Virus record (IMG/VR): IMGVR_UViG_3300025326_000209
Coordinates: 1 to 23,035 of that record
DNA length: 23,035 nucleotides
Strand: one strand, 5' to 3'
Source of the DNA: a virus
Position 1 is the stretch's first letter. Each line of letters begins with the position of its first letter. This document shows, piece after piece, positions 8,121 through 15,130 of this stretch. The position numbers and the translations under genes were made by a program. The notes under the pieces are model-generated. The model worked only from the letters and a program-made list of their open reading frames with translations. It was not told the DNA's origin and did no database searches.

Positions 8121-8642
8121 ATGAAAAAACTCTCCATAACAATCTTATTGTTTTGGACACTCTGCATCCCTGTTAGGGGGACTGTTAGGGGGACTGTCCC
8201 TATTTACGGCGAGGAAGAAACAGGAATGCGTAGAATAGGGACAGTCCCCAACAAAGCAGAAAGCCACAAACCTTATTCTGATTTATATTTTGTTATTGCC
8301 TACGACCAGCCATCCGAGCCTGCCATAAGGCAAGGTCTAAAAAGGAATTTCCCTGACAAGGAAAAGTTTTTGAATACACATCGCATTATGCAGCTCATCA
8401 TTCACGGTTCAGATGAATTTTGCGCCAATGAATTTATAGTTACAAATGGCGTAAAAAGCATTGAGGCAGTATTGCTTATTTTTACCGCACAGAATGAATG
8501 GATTGCGACTTATTGCCATAATGTTATTGGTTTCACCTGGGGATATATTTTTATCCCAATTGAAAATGGCAACCAAGAGATAGGATTTATATATAAAAAT
8601 AAGTATGGAAAAATAGAAATTGCAAGGGAAATGCAGATTTAG
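8121..8642 (+). CDS. Exported protein of unknown function, carrying a palindromic repeat insert
   Basis: The predicted protein has 173 residues from the ATG at 8121 (KKLSITILLFWTLC), which gives a clear signal peptide; an upstream in-frame ATG at 8085 would bury it. Directly after the hydrophobic core, residues 19-44 (RGTVRGTVPIYG...RIGTVPN) are encoded by a repeat with a perfect 16-base inverted pair, so the signal cleavage region is made of repeat sequence. The remainder (about 50-173) is mixed alpha/beta with one Cys near residue 100 (SDEFCANEF) and another near 130. I do not recognise the family. Its place between endolysin and holin could mean a spanin-like, lysis or lysogenic-conversion role; none is shown. 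The SD is weak. Confidence 0.6.
   Translation: MKKLSITILLFWTLCIPVRGTVRGTVPIYGEEETGMRRIGTVPNKAESHKPYSDLYFVIAYDQPSEPAIRQGLKRNFPDKEKFLNTHRIMQLIIHGSDEFCANEFIVTNGVKSIEAVLLIFTAQNEWIATYCHNVIGFTWGYIFIPIENGNQEIGFIYKNKYGKIEIAREMQI
8173..8249. repeat. GGGACTGTCCC-type inverted repeat inside a gene
   Basis: Two tandem copies of TTAGGGGGACTG (8173-8184 and 8185-8196) lead into an inverted pair. Arm GGGGACTGTCCCTATT (8189-8204) is the exact reverse complement of AATAGGGACAGTCCCC (8234-8249), with a 29-base loop. Each arm holds its own small palindrome (GGGACTGTCCC / GGGACAGTCCC). The element lies in frame in the gene 8121-8642 and encodes the GTVP peptides. I know this repeat type as a dispersed chromosomal element in some Gram-negative genomes. 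Confidence 0.85.
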
Positions 8643-8663
8643 GATAGGACAAAAGGAGGCATT

Positions 8664-9140
8664 ATGATTCTCGGCGACATATTACAAGGCGTTTTTGGGG
8701 AGAAAGGCATAGCGGGAGAAGTTGTGGATGTCCTGAAAAGCAGCGGTGTCATCAAAGACCCTGACATGGAACTCAAAATCCGGCAAGCCCTGCAAGATTA
8801 TGAGCTTAAGAAAAGTCAGCAGGACGTTGACCTCTCAAAAATCGCCGCAGACGATAGAAAGAGCGCAAGAGACATGAACATCACCTCTCTCCAGCAGGAT
8901 GATAAGTTTGTTAAGCGATTTATATATATGTATGCCTCTATAACCACCTTTGTAACTTTCCTATATATCTTTCTTGTTACTTTCTGGACCATACCTGAAA
9001 CAAATGTCCGGTTTGCCGACACGGTTTTAGGCTTTTTTCTCGGCACGCTTCTGGCGACGATTATAACTTTTTTCTTCGGTTCAAGTTCGTCAAGCCTTGC
9101 AAAAACACAGGTCATTGACAAACTCGTAAGGGGGAAATAA
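8664..9140 (+). CDS. Holin, 3TM-type (GTA/phage holin superfamily)
   Basis: The protein has 158 residues with two strong transmembrane helices (about 88-110 and 119-138), preceded by a hydrophilic helical half (residues 30-85, DLSKIAADDRKSARD). This matches the GTA/phage 3TM holin family (PF11351-like), where the KIxxxDRxSARxM segment precedes the membrane part; here AADDRKSARDM is at 61-71. The C-terminus is basic (DKLVRGK). The SD is strong (AAAAGGAGGCATT). It would open the inner membrane so that the M15 endolysin reaches the wall. The stop is adjacent to the next ATG (TAAATG). Confidence 0.82.
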   Translation: MILGDILQGVFGEKGIAGEVVDVLKSSGVIKDPDMELKIRQALQDYELKKSQQDVDLSKIAADDRKSARDMNITSLQQDDKFVKRFIYMYASITTFVTFLYIFLVTFWTIPETNVRFADTVLGFFLGTLLATIITFFFGSSSSSLAKTQVIDKLVRGK

Positions 9141-9854
9141 ATGCTTGCAAAATCAATACCACAAATAGGCCATCAAATATTGCAATCAACAGCGATGCCG
9201 ATTATTATCCCATCATCAGGTTCAATGGCGGCTAATGGTGTGGTTACGCTTACTACTGCCCTGCCGAATATTTATCCCGATGTTTATTTATATTTCCCAT
9301 CGGGAGCGGTCTATTCAGGCTCAGCCGCAGGATTTTATTACGCCGTAATGAGTTCCACAACAGCCGGCACAGTCTATGACAATATTTATGTCCCCGGAAC
9401 TAACTTACCTAATATACCAGCCTCGCCTACGCCTATCGTGGCGGCAGGGCCTGGCGCATATACACAATCCACTTCTGAAATTACGGCAGTTAGCGTGAAT
9501 GTTGTCGGCGGGTCTATGGGAAAGAATGGAATAGTGAAAATAGAAGCAACAATATTTGTTAACAATAGTGCAAATACTAAAACAGTGAAATGGAAATTTG
9601 GAGCGATGCAGATTAATTTTATGACTGCGATAACAATAAACAGAGCTTTGGGTAGAGTTGCTATTATTAACAGAGGGAGAATAGATAGGCAAACTGCAAG
9701 TTATTTGGTTGATGGCGCAAACACAATAAATCCTCCTGTTTTTTCAATAGACACTGCTACTGACCAAGCACTAAACATAACTCTGCAACTTACAGTTGCA
9801 ACAGATTATTTGGGTATGGATTATTTCTTTACTGAATTACTACCGAAAAAATAA
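9141..9854 (+). CDS. Virion protein, probable tail fibre / receptor-binding beta domain
   Basis: This 237-residue protein begins straight after the holin stop, with AAGGGGGAAATA before ATG as SD. The segment PIIIPSSGSMAANGVVTLTT (20-39) followed by YLYFPSGAVYSGSAAGFYYAVMSS (about 51-74) and TAGTVYDN is a pattern I know from many phage genes annotated as tail or structural proteins. The second half (about 110-237) is beta-rich with alternating hydrophobic residues and ends in TDYLGMDYFFTELLPKK. There is no signal peptide, membrane helix or enzyme motif. It is most likely a fibre or spike domain; the precise role is inferred. Confidence 0.7.
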   Translation: MLAKSIPQIGHQILQSTAMPIIIPSSGSMAANGVVTLTTALPNIYPDVYLYFPSGAVYSGSAAGFYYAVMSSTTAGTVYDNIYVPGTNLPNIPASPTPIVAAGPGAYTQSTSEITAVSVNVVGGSMGKNGIVKIEATIFVNNSANTKTVKWKFGAMQINFMTAITINRALGRVAIINRGRIDRQTASYLVDGANTINPPVFSIDTATDQALNITLQLTVATDYLGMDYFFTELLPKK

Positions 9855-9864
9855 GGAGGAAAAT

Positions 9865-10332
9865 ATGATTCAGGAAATGATAAATACTAACGAAAATATA
9901 GTGTATGCGGAAAACTATCCAGAACCAAAACATATCTGGATAGATGGAAAACGGATAATACTATATACAGAACAAGATACCGTTATCATAACAATGGATG
10001 AAGTAAGGGCTAACAAAGAAGAGGGCATCAGAAATTATTACGCTGACCAGATTGAGGCTATAGTTGCGCCATACAAAATTCAAGAAAGGGAAACATGGTT
10101 TAAACAGGTTGAGGAAGCTGTCAAATGGTCGGCGGATAATAATATTGAAACACCCCTTATTGACGCTATAATAATCGCGAGGGGAACAACAAAAGCTGAA
10201 CTCGTATCCATAATACTTACAAAGCAGTCAGTTTATATATCGGCAGTAGGCGCTATTTTAGGAAAACAACAGAATTTAATCATCCAAGTTTATGCGGCGA
10301 CTACAATAGAGCAGATAAATGATATAGCGTAA
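9865..10332 (+). CDS. DUF4376-like protein, possible tail fibre assembly partner
   Basis: The protein has 155 residues from the ATG at 9865, which follows AAGGAGGAAAAT; a longer frame from 9796 lies inside the previous gene. The N-terminal part is beta-like (HIWIDGKRIILYTE). The C-terminal part (about residues 75-155) is a helical region with QERETWFKQVEEA and NIETPLIDAIIIARG, the layout of DUF4376 domains found in fibre-associated proteins after tail fibre genes. Its location after the preceding fibre-like gene fits. Assembly chaperone and structural roles are both possible. Confidence 0.62.
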   Translation: MIQEMINTNENIVYAENYPEPKHIWIDGKRIILYTEQDTVIITMDEVRANKEEGIRNYYADQIEAIVAPYKIQERETWFKQVEEAVKWSADNNIETPLIDAIIIARGTTKAELVSIILTKQSVYISAVGAILGKQQNLIIQVYAATTIEQINDIA

Positions 10333-10344
10333 AAGGAGGAAATC

Positions 10345-10734
10345 GTGGCAAACGCAAAATTGATAAGCACAGCTTGGGGCGAAACTGGCATAACTGCATA
10401 TTGCATAGTGCGGCGTGGATCAGACAATTATCGCCTTGATGATGTAGACGGCTCATTTGCCGCGAGTCCGGCAGACCCTTATTTATCGTTATCGGAAGAC
10501 AGCGTCCTCAAAGGTCTATATGAAGTTTCGGAAAACAGAACTGCCTGGACTGACGGAAGATACCTTGTTGCTATATATAAACAGATTGGCGGCAGCCCTG
10601 CGCCTGCAAGCGATGCGATAATCGGCGGCGGAGAGATAAATATAAACGGTGATTTGGAAGTGATTTCTGTAACCCTTTCCAATTATATCAAAAAAGCGCT
10701 TGTCTCGCTTAAAGACAAAATAGTGGGTTTTTAA
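10345..10734 (+). CDS. Phage virion protein of unknown function
   Basis: This 129-residue protein starts at GTG 10345 with a strong SD (AAAAGGAGGAAATC). The sequence is beta-rich (AYCIVRRGSDNYRLDD, TDGRYLVAIYKQIGG) and ends in a short amphipathic helix (YIKKALVSLKDKIVGF). It resembles small structural proteins near tail fibres that carry a jelly-roll-like module, but I cannot name a family. It is in the run of virion genes 9141-14024 on the same strand with short gaps, so co-expression is likely. Confidence 0.6.
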   Translation: MANAKLISTAWGETGITAYCIVRRGSDNYRLDDVDGSFAASPADPYLSLSEDSVLKGLYEVSENRTAWTDGRYLVAIYKQIGGSPAPASDAIIGGGEININGDLEVISVTLSNYIKKALVSLKDKIVGF

Positions 10735-10756
10735 ATTCTAAAAGGAGGATAAGAAA

Positions 10757-11179
10757 ATGGCAGATCTGATCTACAATGCGTTCAAAAAAAACATAATGAA
10801 CGGAGGCATAGACCTTGACACAGACACAATCAAGGTAATGCTGGTAACATCAGCCTATGTGCCCGACCAGGACACGCATGAGTTCAAATCCAGCGTGACC
10901 AACGAGGTTTCCGGCACAGGCTACACAGCAGGCGGCGCAACCCTTGCAGGCGCTGCGGTTACCCAGGACAACACCGACAATGAAGGCATGTTTGACGCCA
11001 CCGATGTTACATGGGGATCTTCAACGATTACGGCAAGAGGAGCGGTAATCTACAAGAGCACAGGCGTTGACGCCACATCGCCGCTGATTTGCTACATAGA
11101 TTTCGGCTCGGATAAAAGTTCCAATAACGGCGACTTCACTATCAGTTGGAACGCAGAAGGGATTTTGAATCTGAATTAA
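10757..11179 (+). CDS. Phage structural protein (conserved MADLIYNAFKKN family)
   Basis: This 140-residue protein belongs to a conserved phage structural family I recognise by its start (IYNAFKKNIMNGGIDLDTDT, residues 5-24) and by VTNEVSGTGYTAGGATLAG (47-65), TITARGAVIYKSTG (about 90-103) and ICYIDFGSDKSSNNGDFTI (110-128). The family is widespread in phages and usually annotated as a tail or capsid-decoration protein; its true position in the virion is unsettled. The SD is strong (AAAAGGAGGATAAGAAA). A hairpin-forming repeat follows the stop. Confidence 0.75.
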   Translation: MADLIYNAFKKNIMNGGIDLDTDTIKVMLVTSAYVPDQDTHEFKSSVTNEVSGTGYTAGGATLAGAAVTQDNTDNEGMFDATDVTWGSSTITARGAVIYKSTGVDATSPLICYIDFGSDKSSNNGDFTISWNAEGILNLN

Positions 11180-11206
11180 AAGTAGGGGAGGGGCTTGTCC
11201 CCTCCT
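11180..11206 (+). promoter_or_regulatory. GC-rich hairpin holding the only SD-like sequence before the next gene
   Basis: GGAGGGG (11187-11193) pairs with CCCCTCC (11199-11205) around a 5-base loop. The only SD-like stretch upstream of the ATG at 11215 is inside this stem and lies about 20 bases from the start. The hairpin may repress translation or be a leftover of a dispersed repeat: AAGTAGGGGAGGGGC also occurs at 7096-7110. It has no following T-run, so I do not call it a terminator. Confidence 0.5.
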
Positions 11207-11214
11207 AATAAACA

Positions 11215-13341
11215 ATGGCAAACAACATAAAATCCATAGAATCTCTGGCCGAAAGCACAGAGGCCGCTGGCACACGCACAACCAAAGCCCAGCTTCAGTT
11301 TACTCCTGTTGAATCGTCTAATTGGCTCATCCTTTTTTCAGCAGAGGTTAAAAGCTCTGCGTCCAATGACGCTGATATAGCCGTATTTTTCAACGTCAAC
11401 GGCGCAGATAAATCAAGCATTGTGGAATCATGCGGGAGCACTTCAATTGATTATCGCAATGTTTCAGGCTTCTATTATGTTACAGGCCAGACAGCGCAGC
11501 AAACATATAAGATAGATTTTAACCGCATTAACACAAACACAGCATCCATAAAAAATGCCCGTATCGTTGCCATAAGAACCGATGTCGCAGGCGCAGATGT
11601 GAGATATGCAGAATCTCTCGGTGAAGCAACCAACATTGGAACTACTTATGGAGCAAGAGCTACCCTCTCTTTTACCCCTGCAACAGCAGGCGATTATTTA
11701 GTCCTCGCCTGCTGTGAAGGCCGCAGTGACGATGCAGCAACCTCCTGGGGCGCAAGAGTCAATCAAAATTCAGGCGCACTCTATGTCCCAATACTAACAA
11801 CAGGTATAGAGCATTACATACAAGAGGATGTTAACACAGGAGTCTGGCAGCCATTTTTTGCAGGCAGGGTTATCAATCTTGCTGCAAGCGCACAGACCCT
11901 GGCGATTGAAACTGTAGGTGAATCAGGCTCTACGGCAGACACAAGGGCCCACAGAATCATAGCCATAAGGCTATCTAATGTATATACTTATGGCAATGCC
12001 CAGACAGATACAGCAGCAACCAACACCGCAACCACACCCGGCGTCAGAAACACACTCAACACCACCGCCCCAGGCAGCGTAAAAGAATGTCTGATCGTAG
12101 CAACGCAACACAACAGAAATAGCGCTGCCAATGCCTCTGCTTATGGCGAATTTGAAATTGATGACACCATAGTTGCAGGCAATAGACACGAGCCGCAGGA
12201 TACTACAGATTTTTGGTCTTTCGGCGTAGGCATATATAAACAAGTAAACGCCAGCCAGAGCATAAAACTTGAGACAACTTGGTATGGCGACACGACAGCA
12301 ACGCATACCATCAAAAATTCAAGCATTACATACATCGAAATCGAATCAGCGTCAACGCCTGTAACCGTCACCCCATCAGTCCAATCTGTAGTCTCTTCGT
12401 TTATTGCGCCGCTTATAAAAATAGGAACCATCCTGCTTGTTGCAGCCCAGACAGCATTATGCTCTGTCCAGGCCCCGACAATCGCTGTTAATGCCTTCCA
12501 TGCGCCGCCTGCTCAAGTAATAACTGTTAATCAGCAAGCGCCAGGAATCAAGACCAATTCTATTATAACCCCGGCAGTTCAGGGGACAAGTGTCTCTATT
12601 CAACCGCCGGCAGTAAAAATACCTATCACTGTTGCGCCTGCGGCCCAGACAGTTTCTTCAGCTTTCCAAACCCCTACAATCAAAATAGGGGTTTCTCACA
12701 GCGCCGGAGCACAGACGGCGAGCTGGACAATACCGCCGCCTAATATTATTATAAATACCCTCATCACCCCTCCGGTTCAAGCTACGCTCTATTCTATTCA
12801 GCCCCCCACAATATCGGGAGATGCGAATATATCTGGTTCGATTCAAACTGCGCTGTTTTCTATTCAGGCTCCGACAGTGGTGGTGGGCGGCAATATTGTT
12901 ATAACCCCGGCAGTTCAGGGGACAAGTGTCTCTATTCAATCGCCAATAGTAACAACATCAGGCGGCGCCCTCATAACGCCATCTGCGCAGTCCATTGCTT
13001 ATTCTATCCAATCTCCGGCAATATCCGGAGATGCAAACATATCTATCTCTGTGCAGGGCGTATCCGTCTCTATTCAATCCCCAACAATTATAATACCTGG
13101 CAATATTATCATTACCCCTAATGTTCAAACTGCGTCAATATCCCTGCAAACCCCCAATATAAAACAGGGCGTTGGCATAAACGCATATATCCAAGCCATA
13201 ACCACAAACTTGTTGCCGCCGGCAATATCTACAGACAGTCTAATCCAGCCATCAGCGCAGAATTTAATATTTACAATACTTGCAACAGGCGCAAAAAGCT
13301 ATAAATCATTTTATCTAAAATCAGGGAGGGTTAGACCATGA
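11215..13341 (+). CDS. Large virion protein with 14 tandem C-terminal repeats
   Basis: The protein has 708 residues. Residues of about 1-375 hold two related beta-sandwich-like halves (LQFTPVESSNWLILFSAEV near 28-46; LSFTPATAGDYLVLACCEG near 150-168) and a third similar unit near 270-370, giving an internal triplication of a jelly-roll-like domain. From about residue 383 to 690 come 14 imperfect repeats of 22-24 residues of the form I-T-P-x-V-Q-x-x-S-x-S-I-Q-x-P-x-I, a likely extended beta-solenoid or fibrous shaft. The last residues are basic (SFYLKSGRVRP). No SD lies at the normal distance. It is probably a fibre or decoration protein. The stop overlaps the next start (ATGA). Confidence 0.75.
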   Translation: MANNIKSIESLAESTEAAGTRTTKAQLQFTPVESSNWLILFSAEVKSSASNDADIAVFFNVNGADKSSIVESCGSTSIDYRNVSGFYYVTGQTAQQTYKIDFNRINTNTASIKNARIVAIRTDVAGADVRYAESLGEATNIGTTYGARATLSFTPATAGDYLVLACCEGRSDDAATSWGARVNQNSGALYVPILTTGIEHYIQEDVNTGVWQPFFAGRVINLAASAQTLAIETVGESGSTADTRAHRIIAIRLSNVYTYGNAQTDTAATNTATTPGVRNTLNTTAPGSVKECLIVATQHNRNSAANASAYGEFEIDDTIVAGNRHEPQDTTDFWSFGVGIYKQVNASQSIKLETTWYGDTTATHTIKNSSITYIEIESASTPVTVTPSVQSVVSSFIAPLIKIGTILLVAAQTALCSVQAPTIAVNAFHAPPAQVITVNQQAPGIKTNSIITPAVQGTSVSIQPPAVKIPITVAPAAQTVSSAFQTPTIKIGVSHSAGAQTASWTIPPPNIIINTLITPPVQATLYSIQPPTISGDANISGSIQTALFSIQAPTVVVGGNIVITPAVQGTSVSIQSPIVTTSGGALITPSAQSIAYSIQSPAISGDANISISVQGVSVSIQSPTIIIPGNIIITPNVQTASISLQTPNIKQGVGINAYIQAITTNLLPPAISTDSLIQPSAQNLIFTILATGAKSYKSFYLKSGRVRP
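12361..13290 (+). repeat. Tandem repeat array inside the virion protein gene
   Basis: Fourteen imperfect units of about 66-72 bases encode the TPxVQ...SIQxP repeats. Two stretches, 12563-12603 and 12899-12939, are identical over 41 bases including synonymous sites. Another pair encodes ISGDANIS near 12811 and 13020. Such identity in an otherwise diverged array points to recent duplication or gene conversion between units, and repeat number could vary between phage isolates. Confidence 0.8.
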
Positions 13342-14024
13342 TAGTCAACGGATTATACCGCGGTTATATCAGGCTTTACCAAATCGCAGACGAAAATTCA
13401 GAACCCCAGCCTCTCACAGGCAAAGGCACAAATGATTTTACAATCCAAACCACAAAGGGCGGTTCTCCCGTGTCGCTTGCCGTAACAATAACCGAGGTAA
13501 GCGCAGCACAGCGTCCCGGCCTTTACAAAATTGAAACAACGCCAACAGAATCCAACGACTACAGAATAGAAATAGAACTTACAGGCAATACCGTCAATCC
13601 GAAATTCATCATAGACAGCCAGTCATATCTTTACGACATGGATTCTTCATTCGTTCAGGTCCTGCCATTCTCAGGCTCCGTTTCGGTTGGCTATGCCAAA
13701 GCAGGCACGGTGACAGAGATAGTTGCAGGAGATACAGTTTCTATTCCTTACGACATTGACACAAATTTGACTGGTAAAAAAATCTACTTCGCTGCAAAGG
13801 CATCTGAAAGCGACACAACCTATGCCATCGCAGTCAAAGAAATTACAAGCTATCTCACAGATGTTGTCAATGGACTTGGGACTATACCACTCATATCAGC
13901 AGAGACCATTCTCACCGCAGGTATTTATAAGGCAGAATTAGAAATCCGCAACACAGACGGCACATCGCCGGTAACAGCGATGAAATTTGATTTGAGAGTG
14001 AAGGCGCAAATAATTACAGCATAG
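13338..14024 (+). CDS. Virion protein with BppU-like beta domain(s)
   Basis: The protein has 228 residues and starts at ATG 13338, overlapping the previous stop (ATGA), with GGGAGGG upstream. Residues of about 1-105 form one beta-rich unit (YIRLYQIADENSE...NDYRIEIEL). Residues of about 120-228 form another, with VAGDTVSIPYDIDTNLTGKK (residues 129-148) and IYFAAKAS, which resemble the N-terminal domain of BppU-type baseplate proteins that anchor receptor-binding proteins. It is the last gene of the late operon; the attachment site and a strong terminator follow. The BppU link is by pattern only. Confidence 0.65.
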   Translation: MIVNGLYRGYIRLYQIADENSEPQPLTGKGTNDFTIQTTKGGSPVSLAVTITEVSAAQRPGLYKIETTPTESNDYRIEIELTGNTVNPKFIIDSQSYLYDMDSSFVQVLPFSGSVSVGYAKAGTVTEIVAGDTVSIPYDIDTNLTGKKIYFAAKASESDTTYAIAVKEITSYLTDVVNGLGTIPLISAETILTAGIYKAELEIRNTDGTSPVTAMKFDLRVKAQIITA

Positions 14025-14035
14025 CGGCCAAAACC

Positions 14036-14059
14036 ATGACCCATTGATTTACAAGTGAT
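14036..14059 (+). promoter_or_regulatory. Putative left-arm (P) recombination protein sites
   Basis: ATGACCC at 14036-14042 and AAGTGAT at 14053-14059 lie left of the tRNA-derived core. They repeat motifs found in number right of the core (14201-14308). Motifs on both flanks of a core are expected for arm-type sites of tyrosine integrases or for excisionase sites. This is inferred from position and repetition only. Confidence 0.4.
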
Positions 14060-14078
14060 TAATTTTATAAACAATCAA

Positions 14079-14127
14079 CCGCCCTTTCACGGCGGTAACC
14101 CGGGTTCGAATCCCGGTGGGGACGCCA
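14079..14127 (+). other. attP: attP core: 3' half of tRNA-Glu(TTC)
   Basis: From the anticodon stem to CCA the sequence is a clean tRNA-Glu 3' half: stem CCGCC (14079-14083), loop CTTTCAC with anticodon TTC at 14086-14088, stem GGCGG (14091-14095), T-arm CCGGG-TTCGAAT-CCCGG (14100-14116), acceptor strand TGGGGAC (14117-14123), G, CCA (14125-14127). The 5' half of a tRNA is absent: upstream is AT-rich phage sequence without GTCCCC. This is how phages that integrate in tRNA genes rebuild the tRNA. A tyrosine integrase gene lies 1.1 kb away. It is not a functional tRNA here. Confidence 0.88.
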
Positions 14128-14138
14128 GATAATTAAGT

Positions 14139-14189
14139 GGCTGTAATATCAGGATATTTTATAAATATCGGGATGTTACAGCCTTTTTT
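14139..14189 (+). terminator. Strong rho-independent terminator of the late operon
   Basis: GGCTGTAATATC (14139-14150) pairs with GATGTTACAGCC (14172-14183) with one G-T wobble. The stem continues after a 2x2 internal loop as GATATTT (14153-14159) with AAATATC (14163-14169) around a 3-base loop. Six T follow (14184-14189). It would end transcripts from the virion genes just past the attachment core and shield the minus-strand genes. Confidence 0.88.
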
Positions 14190-14200
14190 ATTGTGCTTGA

Positions 14201-14240
14201 AAGTGATACAAAGTGGTATGAAGTGATACGAAGTAGCAGT
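14201..14240 (+). repeat. Four tandem 10-base repeats next to attP
   Basis: AAGTGATACA, AAGTGGTATG, AAGTGATACG and AAGTAGCAGT lie head to tail with an exact 10-base period, close to one helical turn, so the same DNA face is presented. A further AAGTGAT is at 14053-14059 on the other side of the core. Such iterons beside an attachment site suggest cooperative binding by an excisionase or accessory factor. Confidence 0.65.
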
Positions 14241-14246
14241 AAAAGT

Positions 14247-14308
14247 ATGACCCTTTTTATGACCCAAAGCTGTGGATAAGAGCGAGACCATGACCCTTTT
14301 CATGACCC
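14247..14308 (+). promoter_or_regulatory. Putative right-arm (P') integrase sites, four ATGACCC copies
   Basis: ATGACCC occurs at 14247-14253, 14259-14265, 14290-14296 and 14302-14308, as two pairs, each with a 12-base start-to-start distance. One more copy is left of the core at 14036-14042. The last copy overlaps the stop codon of the minus-strand gene 14300-14686. Paired direct repeats on both sides of a tRNA core are the usual look of integrase arm sites. Confidence 0.55.
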
Positions 14309-14686
14309 TTTTTTGCGGGGTCGGTTCCAGTAAGGGCTCCGACATTTAGGGCATTGTTTTGGCGCCTCCGGCGAGCGGGGATACCAGTCATGTCCGCAGC
14401 GGAGGCAATGGAGCGTTGCCAATCGCTGAAAGCCTGCCCATGCCGAGCGGGCGGCGATGACCTCTCTCGGAGTTTTTAAAGGGAGATTTTTTTCCTTGCA
14501 GAATTTTTTAAAATCTTCCTCGTCAAAAGGGATATAGATTACATTATACCCTTGCGCTTCCATGCCCTGTTTGATTGTGTCAAGCGCATCTACATAATCT
14601 TCATAAGTATCATCTGCAATTACACCCGCAAAGGCTTTCCACTTTTGCCAATCCGATTTTGACAAGAAACATATGTGCATCTTCAT
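14300..14686 (-). CDS. Small protein with C-terminal zinc ribbon
   Basis: This 128-residue protein has a helical N-terminal part (LSKSDWQKWKAFAGV, YEDYVDALDTIKQGMEAQGY) and a C-terminal zinc ribbon with CLRC (95-98) and CPKC (113-116), the type CxxCGHDWYPR...CPKCRSPYWNRPR (about 95-124) seen in small DNA-linked proteins of phages and plasmids. The SD is strong (GAAGGAGGACAATAATA). It lies downstream of the gene 15100-14720, probably in the same transcript. Function is unknown; a nucleic-acid or protein-binding regulator is plausible. The end overlaps one putative arm site. Confidence 0.65.
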   Translation of the reverse strand: MKMHICFLSKSDWQKWKAFAGVIADDTYEDYVDALDTIKQGMEAQGYNVIYIPFDEEDFKKFCKEKNLPLKTPREVIAARSAWAGFQRLATLHCLRCGHDWYPRSPEAPKQCPKCRSPYWNRPRKKGS

Positions 14687-14719
14687 TATTATTGTCCTCC
14701 TTCTTGCTTGGGTGTATTT

Positions 14720-15100
14720 TCATTCGTATTCTCTGCGCAGTTCACGCGCGGCGCGGGCGAGGTCTCCACGCGAATGCTTTTCTACCGCTGCTGCATGGCG
14801 AAGTGATTCATCCGTCCACAGTTTGCGATATAGGCCGTTAGCATATAGATTGCGTCCCTTCATTACCAATTTACCGCCTGCGGTGAGTTTTAGTGTGAAA
14901 GTATGTTGTTGTTTTTCCACACCATAACTGTCGCCGATTATTACGCCTGTAACCATTTCAAAACCCGCAAATTTTGGGTTACGAAAACTGCCGATGAATG
15001 TGGCGCGCTCAAAACGCACCTCGTCACCAATCACGGCGTCGCCGGTGCAATTGATTTTGTATTCAGCATCCCCTGAATATTTGGAAATTTCATAAGCCAT
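14720..15100 (-). CDS. Early leftward protein of unknown function
   Basis: The protein has 126 residues, with a beta-rich first part (YEISKYSGDAEYKINCTGDA, DEVRFERATF) and a helical, basic end (ESLRHAAAVEKHSRGDLARAARELRREYE). I do not recognise a family. The start follows GGGAGGAAAA and lies just below a promoter with an overlapping palindrome (15131-15173), so it is the first gene of a regulated leftward unit. The ATG at 15100 is the natural start. A role in early lytic control or excision is possible from the position only. Confidence 0.6.
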   Translation of the reverse strand: MAYEISKYSGDAEYKINCTGDAVIGDEVRFERATFIGSFRNPKFAGFEMVTGVIIGDSYGVEKQQHTFTLKLTAGGKLVMKGRNLYANGLYRKLWTDESLRHAAAVEKHSRGDLARAARELRREYE

Positions 15101-15130
15101 TTTTCCTCCCTGCGTTTTAAGGCCTCCGCC

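Noticed and set aside
14079-14127. Functional tRNA gene
   Set aside because: Only the anticodon arm to CCA is present; the D-arm and 5' acceptor strand are missing, so it is an attachment core and not a working tRNA.
14036-14308. CRISPR array
   Set aside because: Short direct repeats near attP are 7-10 bases with no spacer regularity of CRISPR type and no cas genes nearby.
14133-14345. 70-codon minus-strand frame over the terminator and iterons
   Set aside because: It covers the terminator hairpin and repeats, has no SD and no recognisable sequence; a shadow frame.
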